Positions 13,201 to 24,833 of a stretch of DNA of 64,000 nucleotides are shown in pieces. The notes under the pieces are model-generated. The model saw nothing but the letters and a program-made list of their open reading frames with translations. It searched no databases and had not been told where the DNA came from. The DNA comes from Lutjanus erythropterus (taxonomy: Eukaryota > Chordata > Actinopteri > Lutjaniformes > Lutjanidae), in the NCBI GenBank assembly GCA_020091685.1, contig CM034601.1, positions 5,354,429 through 5,418,428 on the forward strand, given 5' to 3'. Both the position numbers and the translations under genes were made by a program. The number at the start of each line of letters is the position of its first letter. Position 1 is the stretch's first letter.

Positions 13201-16200
13201 AAATGCTGGCCTATCACAATCACAATTTCAGTCCAAATAATCGTAATATGAATTTTCTAACAAATCAAGCAGCCCTAGAGTGAAACAAATCAGTAAACCT
13301 GTGTCAGACAGCTAAACAATGAGCTGAAACTCAATATAAAGCTCCATAAAGCCGAAGGGAGCAGCAGATTCAGTGTAGCTTAATCACTATGATAGACACT
13401 TTTCACAGTCACATTGTTTTCACTTTGTCAGTGGATTCATCCTAAAAAATACATTATAACAGCTCTAAACATTTGAAAAACTAAGTATTAAATAAATGTC
13501 AAACACTGATGTTTATGTTTTGTATCTTGACAGTTTGAGCCACAAGTCTAATAAAAAATGATGAATGAATTGGGCGCCATCTTGGAACACAGCATACCCT
13601 ACGTATAAAACATTCATAATGAGCGTACACATTCTTCTACAGAATAATGCTGTACTCACTCTCCACAGCCCTCGGGTGCCCTCTGTCTGGTAGATGTTGA
13701 TGAAGTTGGACATCATGCTGCCTTGGAGCAGACTGCCCTGCGCCTGCATTCTGATCTGGGACCAAAACGAACAATCAACTTTTTTTTTTTACAAAACAGC
13801 ACTTAATGTCTGGACTCAGGATAAGGATTCATTTTAAAGCAGCTGCAGAGATAAATCCACTGGGCCGAATGTTAAAATTTCCAACAGTCTTCTTGAGCTG
13901 TGACTTTCATTGATTCAGTTCATCATTTGCCAAAATAATCATCGATTAATTTTCTGCATATTCATTTATCATTTTCACAGATTAATTATTGTTCTTGGCA
14001 CAAAAAACTAATAGAGAAGAAGCAACACTTAGGAACCAGATACCCAAGAAAGTAAAATTTGCTTTGGTTGATTTGTAGCTCTTTCCTTAACAAACTACAC
14101 AATTTATTTTGTAACAGGGGAACTCTGGAAAACATTAAGCTTGTAACTGTGGAGTAGGAACATATTAACAGTTGATGACAGGGCTCATAAAGAATTAACT
14201 GCTTTGATACATATTGATTAAGGGATATTTTAGTGTAATTTTCGTCCCCAGCATTAAGAATCACCTTGAGGACGTCAGTGGGGTTGGCCAGAGAGGAGGA
14301 CAGGACTCCAGACACGACACCACAGAAGACGTTGATGACCATGGTCTCATCTATCAGGAACGAGACAAGAAATTATATCAATTAACACACACAGCCAAAA
14401 ACAACCAAAAGCACACAAACACAATTCAATTAAGATTAGCCTAAAAATGACTATGTACAGATGTCTAGAGGGATGATATATGTTATTTCCATAGATCAAA
14501 AATTATCAAGCATGCGCTCCACTTTAAAGACACTGTGTCATTTTCAACTCACTACAGATGATCTTGTTTCGGACAAATCACATAGTCGACAGTTCTGTTA
14601 AACTATGTTTTTGGCTGTAAGCTACTTTATTATGTTGCAAAATCCTTTTAAAAAATATGTGTTCTGTTTAATAATGTCTGGGTCATAGAAAATAATTTTC
14701 ATTTTGTAACGGTCACTCAACAGGAACTACTTTAAGTCGAACAACGGATGCTGCAATTATAAATAAAATGTCTGCTCCGGGGGCGGCCCTATAGCTCAGT
14801 TGGTAGAGTTTCCGCCCCATGTCCTCTGCAGCGGCCTTGACTCCTGCCTGCGGCCCTTTGTTGCGTGTCATCCCCCCTCTCTTCACCCTATTTCCTGTCT
14901 ACTCTTCAGCTGTCCTATCCAATAAAGGCAAAAAAGCCCAAAAACATATCTTTAAAAAAAAAAAAAAAGTCTGCTCCGTACAGCAGCAGCAGAGCTGCAG
15001 CACAGAGTAGCAGGAGTCAGACAGCAAATGTAATGCCACCTTAAAAAGAGAGTAATCCCAGCATGACATGAGGTCACTCTGTTTGTGCAGAATGAAATCC
15101 ACTGTAAGGGCAATTATACAGAGCCCCAGCATCGCCATACAGCTTTGGGGTGTGGGGCAGAAATAAAAGAAAGCATTCTGTGTTCACTGGTGATAATTTG
15201 ATAAAACTAGGGCTTAATTAAATTTAAAATGGTAGTCTGTCACACATTTTGTATTTAACACATATTGCATTTCCTGCGATTTGAAAACTGCGAATTCAAT
15301 AAAATTTTGATTCATTGTTCAGCCCTAATGAAAACTAAGGCTAACTTGGCTAAACCAAGCTAGCAGTACAATCAGCGTGTACTTCATGTTTGTGTTACTT
15401 TAGAGTTTTGTTCAAAGTAGAAGACGTAAATGTCTACCGTTTTCTAGAGTTTTTTTAACTGATGGGAAAATGTCCTCACCATTGTGTCCCTACCGTCCCA
15501 AACATCTGATATGCTCCAACCAAAACAAGACACAAAATAGCGTGTGTTGAAAATGACACTCATGCATTTACAGAGACAGAACCTCTATGATTATTTTTTT
15601 ATATCCTGTTTGAGTTTGAGTCAAGCAAAACTACAAATTTAGGATCACTATGACCTCTGAATACAAGTTGCTAAAAGAAAGTCAGAAAGGGCAAAAAACA
15701 TCTTACAGACAAGCAGTTATTTCCAGGGATGTCTATGACTTGGAGCTCCCTACAAAGAAATCGTTGTGTCTAAGTTATGTTATGTGCATTTAGGTATTCA
15801 TGTTTGCTCTAACCTACTTGGAACAACACCACATGGGTGGAGTTAACTTTACTCCAACAATTAGCCTCGGCAGAGTTTGTCAGTGTTAGCAAGTGGTGGA
15901 TCTTATTAGTAGTAACCCAGTATGGTGTCTACGTTGGAATAAGAGGAAGAAGGAGGAGGAGGAGGAGACAAAATAATAATGGATTGAGTTCAGAACAATA
16001 GTTACAGTGATCCTTGATCAATCTGACCAACAGTTAGTGTGGCGGTCCTCGCGCCGCTCATTTTTTGGACAGGGGAACGGGGCGTTCGATCCCACCACAA
16101 CCACAGGGCAAAACCAAGCCTGCATCAAAACAAGCATTCAAAACACAGTGGCACCATCGTGGCAGAGGGCATGCAGAGTGGAAAGGCAAACAATCAACAG

Positions 16201-19200
16201 AAAAAAAAGGGCGCTTTGTATTTTGGCAAAACATTAAAAAGTGAAGTTAGGATCAGTAACAAAAACTCTTCATCCCCAGATTAGTTTCCCTCCTTGCTCC
16301 CTTCCCTTCCCTTCCACCCTCCCTTATCCATTTGCACTTCAGACTCTGAATCAATAATATTCAATATGTTCTCTGAATGCACAAGACATTTGCCCTGGTT
16401 CATTGGTGCTGACACATTAGTTTAACTCCTAAACAAACAGAAATGGAAAAATGTTACTTTATCGTTTTAGGGATTTATTACATGTTGGATCGACACAATC
16501 ATGGCTTTAAAGTGACCAAAACTAAAAACTGCTGTATCTTGGGTTGAGTCTAGATGGTGAGCCTAGATGTGCAAAACTCTTGCAAGATTCGTCTAAGATT
16601 CGTAGAAATTGTCTTCAGGCCATATTGCCAAAAAGCCTTTGTGCCAGAAAGCTACTGTTCATGTCCTGTGTGAAACCGTTAGTCAACATTAGCTTATTAC
16701 TTTAACCCTAACTATGATCTTATTTAAACCTAACCAAGTATTTTTTGGCTAAACCTAAGCAAACTGCAAATGAAAACTGATTATAATATGACAACTAAGT
16801 CCGAAAAAGAAAAGCCAAAGACTTTTGGTTTCACAGTGGATGCAGACCCAGGTTTCCTGTGTGAAAATCCTCTGTTGCAACCTATTTTTCCACTGCAACC
16901 CCTCCCTTTATACTACGTCACCTGACTTCCTAAAGCCTAAGCTACAGTATTACAATATTATGTTTTGTGATGTTGTATCTTCTCTTAAATATACTGTATT
17001 GTGATGCCATGACACAAGCACAGATTCATGGCAGTGGTTTTCTAATCCATGTCATCTAACTTGTAGGGCTGCAACTACTGATTATTTCCATCACTGATTA
17101 TTGATTATTCTCGATTACTTGAATAGTTGTTTGGTCCATTAAATGCCTAAAAATGGTGAAAAATGCTGATCAGTGTTTCCCAAAGCCATTTTGACCACAA
17201 ACCAAAGATATTCAGTTTACTGTCATAAAGCAGTAAACATGCACATTTAAGGAACTGAAATCAGTGAATTTGAACATTTGAACTGATTGTCAAAATAGTT
17301 GGCTCTTAATTTTATAGTCTATTAATAACTGATTGATCAATTGCAGCTTTACAAGCTTTACTATTCTGATTGCATAAAAAGTAAACGCTAACAGCTGCCC
17401 CCTGCTTTCAGCATCTATGCTGCCCTAAACACATTATGACACAACCTTAAAAGCACAGACATGAAATACATGTCAGTCTTCTAAACTAAGCGTATTTTCC
17501 AATGCTAAACCTTTAAACTTTTCCTTTAAGAAAGTGCACAATGCAACTTCACTCTTCGATTCCTTTCACTCACTCAGTCCTGTTCTCCTACCTTGATCTA
17601 CTCTATTATTCATATTATTTCGGCTATCTGATGTACACTAATCGGTCATTAAATATTAAGAGGAACAGATGGAAAGAAGAGAAAAGAGCAAAGTGTTAGA
17701 AAAAGAACAAAGAAAAAACGGGGTCATGGGGATTTAGAATAGAGTTCAGTCGTTGGGAAAATATGAATGTCAAATAAACAACCAGAGCGAGCAGGAAGAG
17801 GAAGACACAGACAGAGCCTGGAGTCTCCAACTTCCTGTGAGTCTCACTAACATGCTGGCGCCGGCAAATCTCTGATAAATGTAGCGCAAACCCATTTGGC
17901 TGATAACTGCAGTGGCTCTGTGTGTCTCTCTGCAGGAGGACGAAGTGAACATTCGACCTCCTGACAATTAAACCTGATCCACCTTTATGATTCTCCTCTC
18001 TGTTGCTGAGATTATTTCTGTCCAATTTACCCCTTTCTAAGTGCATGATGCACTGCTTGAATTTAGAGCTGCCACTAACTATTATTTGTATTATTGATCA
18101 ATCTGTAGATTAGCATCAGCATGGAAGTGAAAATGACTAATCAGCTCCTGATTCTCACTGCTTGGTGTAATGTTTATGAAGAAAAACCACGTGCTGTTGT
18201 GAAATTTACATTAGAATTTTAATGAATGCCTTTGGTCAATATTGCAGCCTGATACTGATGTTCATTCGGTCCCATCTCTTGATCTGTCTGTAGCAATCAT
18301 GGACGTATTATAGAGCCGTGGGAGGCATAAGGAGACTGTCAGAGTGGAAACAGCCGATGAATCATGTAAGTGAATGTTCAGAGTATGTTTCCAATTCCCA
18401 TTAAGAGTGTTAGGCCTGACTGTTTTTCAAAAAAGGCAAAACTCCTCCTCAGGAGGGCATAAAATCTTACTGAATCTAACTAAATCTTTTCTGAATTTCC
18501 ATCCATCTCTTCTAATGCAATACTTCAATGCGCAGATAAAAATATCCTGATGGAAACTAGAGCTGCAATGATTAACTGATTATTAAATTAATGACCAACT
18601 ATTTAACTATTTAAGAAAAAAATGTCACGATTCTCTGATTCCAACTCCTTAAATGTGAATATTTTCTCTCTTCCAAAAGGCTACTTTTGCACAGTTGTTG
18701 AATAACAAGCATGTGGGCTATTTTTGTTGAGCATTTGCCTGTCTCCATGTCAATGAAATGTATACATTTTTTCGCTTCACATTGTTCAGAAACATGAAAT
18801 CTGTGTTGATAGGAGTGGAAAAACACATCGGAGCACTTGCAGCTACAGTGTGAATGCAGCCTGACTCATTCTCTCATCCCTCCACCCCTCCTCCTGCCTC
18901 TCTTTCTGTCTTCACTCTTCCTCCATCCATCTCTTCCTTCCTTCCTGGAAACTCTTTGCCTCTTATTTAGCTTGCAAATTAGCGCTGGCAGGTTAATACA
19001 GTCATTCTGTTTCCAGACGAGTCACGGCAGGTTATCACGACCTGTTTTTTTGGAGGGTGTCGGGTGTACAGACATACACTGAAAGGCAAATACAGGATTG
19101 CTGCAGTGTAAAGAAAAATATCCAATGCAAAGTTGTTGGTTAGGAGTAAAATCACTGCACCAATATAACCAGGGTAAATTGTTGTGCACTTAATGTCTGT

Positions 19201-22200
19201 GTGCATTGATCCCACATTATTTACCAAACCAATCCTTATTCAGATGGGTAATAAACAAAGTAAACTGGACTTTGTGCCAGGGGTAAATTCTCTTTTCTAA
19301 ATTTCTAAACTGACCTTAATTGTAGTAAAGTCCAACCACCCCGTACTTGAAGCCATTTACATACTCCTTTATATACCTGGTCTGCATGTAAACAGAAGCA
19401 ACCTACCACCAAAAACACCCAACAAACATGTAAAGTGCCCCAACATAAACAAAAAAGAAAGAAGGCTTGAGCGGTTTGCTGCTGCTTAAGGCACAAAAGA
19501 TATTTTGAGTTGAAACAGAAGGAAAGTGAAGAATATGAGAGTATAATCAGGGTCAGAAATAAAAGTTTTGGCTCATCTAACAAAACAACATTAACCAGTT
19601 ACAGTTTCAGTAGAGCAACTGCAATTTCAGCAAATGTGCAAAAACGAGACATGCAATTTCTCGGGTAATACAAAAAGAATTTGACTTGACTTAAACTGTC
19701 ATGCCCACGCTATGATGTGCTTTTAAAATATTTTTTTAATTTGCATTTATATTAGAGGCCCCAGCTGGATTTCACTCATCAGTTTCGGCAGCTCGTTACG
19801 TCAATCACTTTTTCAAGTTAAATATACTAAAGGTACTTAATATCAGTAATGTAATATAGCCCAGTGTGGGCTATAACTGCCACTTTCACAGGCTACTTGA
19901 TAGCCAGTAGTACAAAATATTCTACCACATTCTTACTATAATTCGGATAATTGCAGGCGCACATTTTAAATCCAATGACACGTTCTGTTGACAACTGGAT
20001 GTGGTTGTACAAACTGATATCTGGTGAGGGGTAATTATATATGAAGTCCCAGCATCACAGACATAAAACTGAGTATTCTGTTGTTCAGTGTACTACCATG
20101 AATGCGTTAACTGGTGCTTTAAGAGGTTTTAGTTGTTTGCAGGAGATTGCATCAGCCTGAAACCAGCCAGAGCTGCAATGCAAATATGAATCGAATCTAA
20201 ATTTAATAGACAATGCTGCTTCCAGTCATTATCATTCAATCCATCTCACACAGTTCATTGTTAGGCCAGCTGCTGAGCTCGGCTGAATGTTTTTTCCAGA
20301 CTGATATCTTGTAGTCAAAAATTCTTTCAAGGTTTCAGGTGACATCGGAGACACTACCTGACTGAAGACTGTGAGTTAAAGGCTTGTTTGTTTGCCAGCA
20401 GGCAGGCTGTACGTTTGGAGCCTTAAGATGACAGAGTTTACAAGACAGTTTAGCAGAGAGGTAGAAGACAGGGTGTTAGATGGAGAAATAGTCAACACTC
20501 ACCTTCTGGACGACTGACAAACAGTCTCTTCAGAGAGTTGTAGGTTCCTATCTTGATTGTCCCATAAGAAGCTTGTCTCAACAGGGCAGGAGAAATCCTG
20601 AGAGAAGAGGACAATTATGTTTATTAACCGTTAAAGTGAGGACAGAGGCAGAAGTAGAGGGAGTGCTTATCTGTTACTTTCCCTCTTATCAACAACAGTA
20701 CACCTATTGTCTATTATTTAAAAGCACAGATGAATCTTAATAACTGTAGAAAGACTTGACTTGAATCACACCGGCTGCAGCTTCTTCTTTTTAAAATGGA
20801 ACACATTTCCAGTCCCACTGGGCTTCTTTCAAATCTGTGCTTGGATTCAGTAATATCACAGTTCAACCACCCACAAAGTGTAACAGCTCTGTAAGCAAAG
20901 CCTATTACTGCATATTGCATTGAGCACATGCTGTTTCCATCAGCGTGGAGCATATTGCAAGTGTGTAGCAAGAAGAAGTAACTACATTTACTTAACAGAG
21001 CGGTTTAACTGAAATCTCTCTCCCACCAGGAATGGCTAGGCAACTGTGACTGTATTCACACGTCCTGGAACTTAGTGCTGAAATAACAGGGTGTTCTTGG
21101 CATTTCCCAAGAAGAAAAAACATTATTAGCCGTTTATAAAGCTCCACAAGTAGCCTAAACTGCATACAAGATAGGAAGGCTTTTCTGAAGCTGAGGTGCA
21201 GGGCTCAACAGTAAGGATTGCCTTCTTGTCTGGGGCGAGTGAAATGCTTTGTCTGGCTAGTAAATCTCCCAACTGGTAAAAAAGAATTGAAGATTTAAAC
21301 TATTTTGATTATCAATTACTCTTGATGGAAATTTTTCATGCAAAAATGGCAGAAAATGCTGTTTTCAGCCTCTCAAATATGGAGATGATGCTGCTTTTCT
21401 CTCTTTATGATCATATTATAACTGAGTATCTTTGGTTATGGACTGACAAAACAAGACATTTAAAGACACCAACTTGGACTTTAAAAACTGGAATTGACAT
21501 TTTTCACTATTTTCTGACATTTCAGCTCTAGATTTAACAGAATAGATTTTAAAAAAGGATTCAGAGGTTGAACCCAGAGGTGTTCTTAAATAGATGTACA
21601 TTAAGCAGAAACAGGAGTTTTCTGGTAAAGTGGTTCAGAGCAGATTGTGTGGGAATTATCCATGTTGTCTGGACGAAATGAATTAACCCCATTATGTAAT
21701 TAAAACTATATCACAGCGTGTTTATATCATACCCATCAAACATTAACAACTGAACAGCATTAATGGATCGGAGACTACGCCTGTGTTGTCGGGATGATGA
21801 TGGTTTGAGAACCTGGCCAATAAGATCAGGCTTGGCCGGCTTGTCAGAGTGGCCAGTGAAGTTACTGGGATGAGTCATCTGCAGCTCCCTGACCTACACT
21901 ATAGGCTGGTACTAAGGAAGGCCCAGGCCATATTAGACCGTCCTGATCACTTCCCTCAGAAGGAGTTTGAGCTCCTACCTTCAGGCTACAGATACAGAGT
22001 TCATGCTCAGAGGACAAAAACAGATTAAGTCTGTTTTGTTTGTGCAGTAATTAGTAACCTGAATTTGCACATGTGACCTAGGCACTCTATGTATTGACCA
22101 TTTAGCTGTTTTTTTTGCACTGCGTTTGGTGCCAATATGACACCTGGTCCTATATGACCAAATTAAAACACAGATTATGGTGCCTTATTTCAGTGCCACA

Positions 22201-23917
22201 TGCCTAAACTGTCGATTGAAATAGTTCCGGTGCAAATGTTAAAGACAGATCACCAAATGTCCCTAGTTAACATTACCACAACACTCTCTGTGCATGGCTC
22301 TGGCAGCAACCCTCCGTTAGCTAGTGGCCACCATAAACATGGTTAAGACTTGATTTTGTGGTGGCCAAATTGTGTATCAATGTTGTTTTTGCAGAGCCTA
22401 AAAAAGCATGCGTCATACCCAGAGTAGAGTGCCCGGATGCCCTCCTCCTTGCCGATCCTGAAGAGAGCATGGAACATGCCTCTGTAGCGTACCTCGGTGT
22501 ACTGGGACTGACCCTGGACCTGTAGTCGGGTCTTAGTCAGGTCAATGGGAAATGTCCCTGAGGATGAAAAGTACAATAGTAATGGGAGGTGATGTATAAT
22601 AATATTAAGGATTAACTGAAAAAGGGAAAATTAATTAGTACTGGAGTTCAGGGATACTGTGGCTTCAATCATAACAAAAACCCTCCTAGAATACTGTTAG
22701 AACTGTCAAATTCATACTGTCAGGTAGCAACAGTTTTCATCTCTCATGTATAATCATGACATTGGCGTCACAGAGCATGAAACATTGTCTCCAGGGCCTG
22801 TCACAATAACTTCCTTTGTTGGCAATATGTTGTCTCAGAAATAACAGCGATACACAATATTATTGTCATTTTAAGACCATTTTGTGCCACTGAAATAAGG
22901 AAACAGTGGGAGCAAAATGTGTCTCAGCATAGATTTTTTCTGTTTATTTGGCCTTGGTGCTGTGAAAAAAACGGTTAAGCACTACTCCCATGTCTTATAA
23001 TGACGGTGAAAACTCTGCTGTTTATTCTGGCATCATGTTGACTAAAATGTTGGTGACATTCTTATGTAATAAAACACACATGTAAACACAATGGGCAATG
23101 TTGAGGTCACCAAAAATTTAAATTATAGAACAGCTACAATCGTCTCGTAAGTTCAAAAAATTACATCACTGTTTTTGCAATGCAACATTTAAAATCAGGA
23201 AATACAACATATATGCCCAGTCAAGACATAACAATATCCAAAATCTAACATGGATAACAATATGATATTGATATACTGCCCAGACTTAATATAAGTAGCA
23301 TTATTCAGAAAAACTGTGGCTGAATTCTTGTCAAATGTTATGGCAAAACCTGAGAGGAACAATCTGGAGCTCACTGCCAGGCAGGGACCAAAATTAGCAC
23401 CATCCACCAGCCAAAGGCTGGTAACATTCACCAGCCATTTGGCCCATGGACAAAAAGTTCATTCTGAAACTTGCTGACAGGTAAATTTCTATTAAGAAGA
23501 TAGCAGAATACTGTGTATTGTTCAAATGATAAACTAAGCAGTGTGGGTTTGTACCAACATGACTGAATTCTAACTTTGTGAATTGTGTAGATCTGCAGTT
23601 GCCTTGGGTGCATATAATGTGCAACAAAGAGCTTTGCTATTTATTCAGCTGGATGCATCGTTCACTTTTTGAAGCCAGCGTTACCATCACTTCTTAACAA
23701 ATGCTGATGCATAATTTCCCAATGACTACAAATTCACGGAAATTTAAAACACTATTTGCATAGATTTTCTAGTGCCATGGCATTACACTGCATAACCCCT
23801 ACGCTATACATGACGGTGAGATGCTGCATGTTGTGGTGCATCACGTATCCTACCGAATTCTGCGACAATCGAGGCCATCCCTCCGTAGATGAACGGCTTC
23901 CAGTTCAAGTTGGTCAT
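10294..23917 (-). CDS. slc25a14: Mitochondrial carrier SLC25A14 (UCP5/BMCP1), complete coding region
   Basis: Eight coding exons on the minus strand, in order: 23854-23917, 22419-22557, 20503-20597, 14265-14350, 13660-13755, 12272-12396, 11831-12044 and 10294-10335. All junctions are GT-AG and all phases agree, giving 861 nt, 286 residues and a TAA stop. The three carrier signatures are present: PIDLTK (about residues 25-30), PTDVLK (123-128) and PVDVVR (217-222). The start [13 protein letters not shown] and the stretches [12 protein letters not shown] and [14 protein letters not shown] are closer to SLC25A14 than to its paralogue SLC25A30. The family sits in the inner mitochondrial membrane as six helices; UCP5 is linked to proton or anion leak, mainly in nerve tissue. 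The last exon is only 42 nt ([13 protein letters not shown], stop) and lies 1.5 kb beyond exon 7, so it is easily missed. Length and motifs suggest a working gene. Confidence 0.95.
12924..13278. mobile_element. Degenerate hAT-like MITE (CTAGGGCTGCACAATTAATC family), carrying a nested insertion
   Basis: The left end reads CTAAGGCTGCACAATTAATC and the right end reads CAAGCAGCCCTAG, its rough inverted match. Flanks show AGAGTGAG and AGAGTGAA, an imperfect 8-bp duplication. It lies in slc25a14 intron 5 (between exons 13660-13755 and 12272-12396) and is interrupted by the element at 13095-13208. Confidence 0.6.
13095..13208. mobile_element. 114-bp hAT MITE with perfect 8-bp target duplication
   Basis: The element starts CAGTGTTTCCCAACC and ends with the rough inverted match TTTGGAAATGCTG. 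It is flanked on both sides by GCCTATCA (13087-13094 and 13209-13216). An exact 8-bp duplication is the mark of hAT transposition. The interior (CCTGCTCCAACACACCTGAT) is a sequence seen very widely in fish genomes. It sits inside the older element at 12924-13278. Confidence 0.85.
14780..14968 (+). mobile_element. tRNA-derived SINE, full length with 10-bp target duplication
   Basis: The head has a pol III A box (TAGCTCAGTTGGTAGAGT) and a worn B box (CTTGACTCCTGCC). It is followed by a body with GCGTGTCATCCCCCCTCTC and AGCTGTCCTATCCAATAAA, and it ends in an A-rich tail. Both sides carry GTCTGCTCCG (14770-14779 and 14969-14978), an exact 10-bp duplication. The element lies in slc25a14 intron 3, antisense to the gene. 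Confidence 0.9.
15207..15327. mobile_element. Short MITE related to the CTAGGGCTGCACAATTAATC family
   Basis: The left end is CTAGGGCTTAATTAAATT and the right end TTCATTGTTCAGCCCTA. The interior TTGCATTTCCTGCGATTTG fits this family. Only about 120 nt remain. It lies in slc25a14 intron 3, near the SINE. Confidence 0.5.
17064..17351 (+). mobile_element. MITE, TAGGGCTGCAAC family, near full length (copy 3)
   Basis: It runs from TAGGGCTGCAACTACTGATT to GATCAATTGCAGCTTTA. Inside are GATCAGTGTTTCCCAAAGCC, AAAGATATTCAGTTTACTG and CAAAATAGTTGGC in the order expected for this fish family. It has no coding capacity. It lies in slc25a14 intron 3. Confidence 0.75.
18063..18125 (+). repeat. MITE 5' fragment, same family (copy 4)
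   Basis: TTAGAGCTGCCACTAACTAT followed by ATTATTGATCAATCTGTAGATTA matches the left end of the family; the rest is missing. Confidence 0.45.
18558..18700 (+). repeat. MITE fragment, same family (copy 5)
   Basis: It starts TAGAGCTGCAATGATTAACT and then passes to TTAAATGTGAATATTTTCTC, part of the family interior. The middle is deleted. Confidence 0.45.
21285..21530 (-). mobile_element. MITE, same family, reverse orientation (copy 6)
   Basis: The order is inverted relative to copy 3: TGATGCTGCTTTTCTC, GAGTATCTTTGGTTATGGAC, TTTTTCACTATTTTCTGACA and the end TTCAGCTCTA. It lies in slc25a14 intron 2. Its open plus-strand frame has no sign of being a gene. Confidence 0.55.
21750..22110 (+). mobile_element. 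LINE 3'-end fragment (L2/Rex1-like reverse transcriptase tail)
   Basis: One frame reads [17 protein letters not shown], then [19 protein letters not shown] and [18 protein letters not shown] with a stop. This is the C-terminal tail typical of fish non-LTR reverse transcriptase proteins. Everything 5' of it is absent, as is usual for LINE insertions. It lies in slc25a14 intron 2, antisense to the gene. The clade is my best guess. Confidence 0.65.
22790..23092 (+). repeat. MITE-like fragment (GGCCTGTCACAATAA family)
   Basis: GGGCCTGTCACAATAACTTC, TTGTCATTTTAAGACCATTT and TGCCACTGAAATAAGG are in the order of a known fish repeat. The far end is not clear. It lies in slc25a14 intron 1 of the coding region, next to another repeat of a different family. 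Confidence 0.45.
23120..23288 (-). repeat. MITE fragment of the GGGCAATATATCGATA family
   Basis: On the minus strand it reads TCTGGGCAGTATATCAATAT, then ATTTTGGATATTGTTATG and AAATGTTGCATTGC. It resembles the element at 54901-55225 but is shorter and more worn. Confidence 0.45.
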
Positions 23918-23955
23918 CTCCGCGGCGGCGGCTGCTTCCACCTGCTGCAGCCCCG
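23854..23955 (-). other. slc25a14: slc25a14 exon carrying the start codon, with 38 nt of 5' UTR
   Basis: A good acceptor (ctcttgcttttag) ends just above 23955 on the minus strand. It places 38 nt of GC-rich leader before ATG at 23915-23917. Without splicing, the frame stays open up to an upstream ATG at 24034. That would add about 39 residues with a hydrophobic run (LGGLLLLLAGL), recalling the longer human UCP5 isoform. I prefer the short start because the acceptor is strong and the matching donor exists upstream at 24555. The long form remains possible if the intron is retained or a second promoter is used. Confidence 0.7.
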
Positions 23956-24160
23956 CTAAAAGCAAGAGCAGCCCCCCGAGACAGAGGTCAACACAGTGAT
24001 GCAGCCTCAGAAAATACAACATGTCGATAAACATTGAGATGTAATGATGCTACAGTTCAAGGAGGCTCCTCAGCATCAGCATCCCAGCGTACTGCGCCGG
24101 AAAGAGACGCCCGCTGTGTCGAGCACCGCGGACAGAGCCATCGTATCCGTTGTGGGCTTC

Positions 24161-24206
24161 CTATTGGCTGCGAGTTCTGTCAGTCACATTTTGAAGCGAT
24201 TCAATT
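24161..24206 (-). promoter_or_regulatory. Two inverted CCAAT boxes in slc25a14 intron 1
   Basis: The plus strand carries ATTGG near 24165 (ctattggctg) and near 24202 (caattggccg), which read as CCAAT on the minus strand about 130-170 nt upstream of the alternative ATG at 24034. The surrounding 200 nt are richer in CG pairs than the flanks. They could drive a second transcript starting inside intron 1. The evidence is motif only. Confidence 0.3.
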
Positions 24207-24555
24207 GGCCGACGTGCCGGGGAGGGCAAACCATGAGTGACAGCTCAGTGACAGCAACAGTGTCACGAGAACTAAATGAAGTTATTTATCACCCTAAACG
24301 CTATGTCATATGTTTATCTGAGTCGCTAGTTAATTAACGAAATTATAATTATCCTTCTAGCTATGATATGCAATTTTAGCAACTGAAAATCATCGTGGCC
24401 GCCCCAACTGTTTCGGTCGGTTAGCTGGAAACAGATGGCTCCTGCGCGGCTAACGGCTAGTCCGCTAACATTTGTGGAAATTACTAGCCAGCTTGTTAGC
24501 GATGTTTAACATTTAGCAAGTAGTTACCGTTACATTTGCCCGAAATGTCACGTAC

Positions 24556-24790
24556 CTGTGGTGTCGATAAAAATCCGTAACCTGCTACTTGACTTGGTTT
24601 TCCATGACTTAACACATGCTGCATACGTGGCTTGACTTAAATAAAGTGCAAGCAGAAAACTTCTCGCCTGCTGTTAGCTTCCCATTTCTGCTAATGTCAA
24701 ATAACACTAGAGGAGAGCTTCTTCTTCGTCTCCTCTAAGGTTTAACGGCAGCTGCCATCCAGAGCTTAGTGTTGCCATACCGCCATCTTG
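24556..24790 (-). other. slc25a14: Likely noncoding first exon of slc25a14
   Basis: On the minus strand a strong donor (CACCACAG|gtacgtgac) ends this exon at 24556. It pairs well with the acceptor at 23956, making a first intron of about 600 nt. The exon holds only short upstream reading frames. Its upper limit is a guess set by the YY1-like motif near 24785, where transcription probably begins. The boundary needs cDNA support. Confidence 0.55.
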
Positions 24791-24833
24791 TGGAAGGGGT
24801 CAGTTCCTACACTGTGGACACCCAACTTCCGGT
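24780..24833 (-). promoter_or_regulatory. slc25a14: Probable TATA-less slc25a14 promoter with YY1-like and ETS-like sites
   Basis: Read on the minus strand, 24780-24790 is CAAGATGGCGG, a very good match to the YY1 motif that often sits just downstream of the start site in TATA-less promoters. About 35 nt further upstream, 24824-24833 reads ACCGGAAGTT, an ETS/GABP-type site. ETS/GABP (NRF-2) sites are common in promoters of nuclear genes for mitochondrial proteins, which suits slc25a14. The motifs are seen directly; their use is inferred. Confidence 0.5.

Noticed and set aside
16060-16110. Pol III B-box-like GGGCGTTCGATCCCACC
   Set aside because: There is no A box at the right distance and no SINE body or tail, so it is not called as tRNA or SINE.
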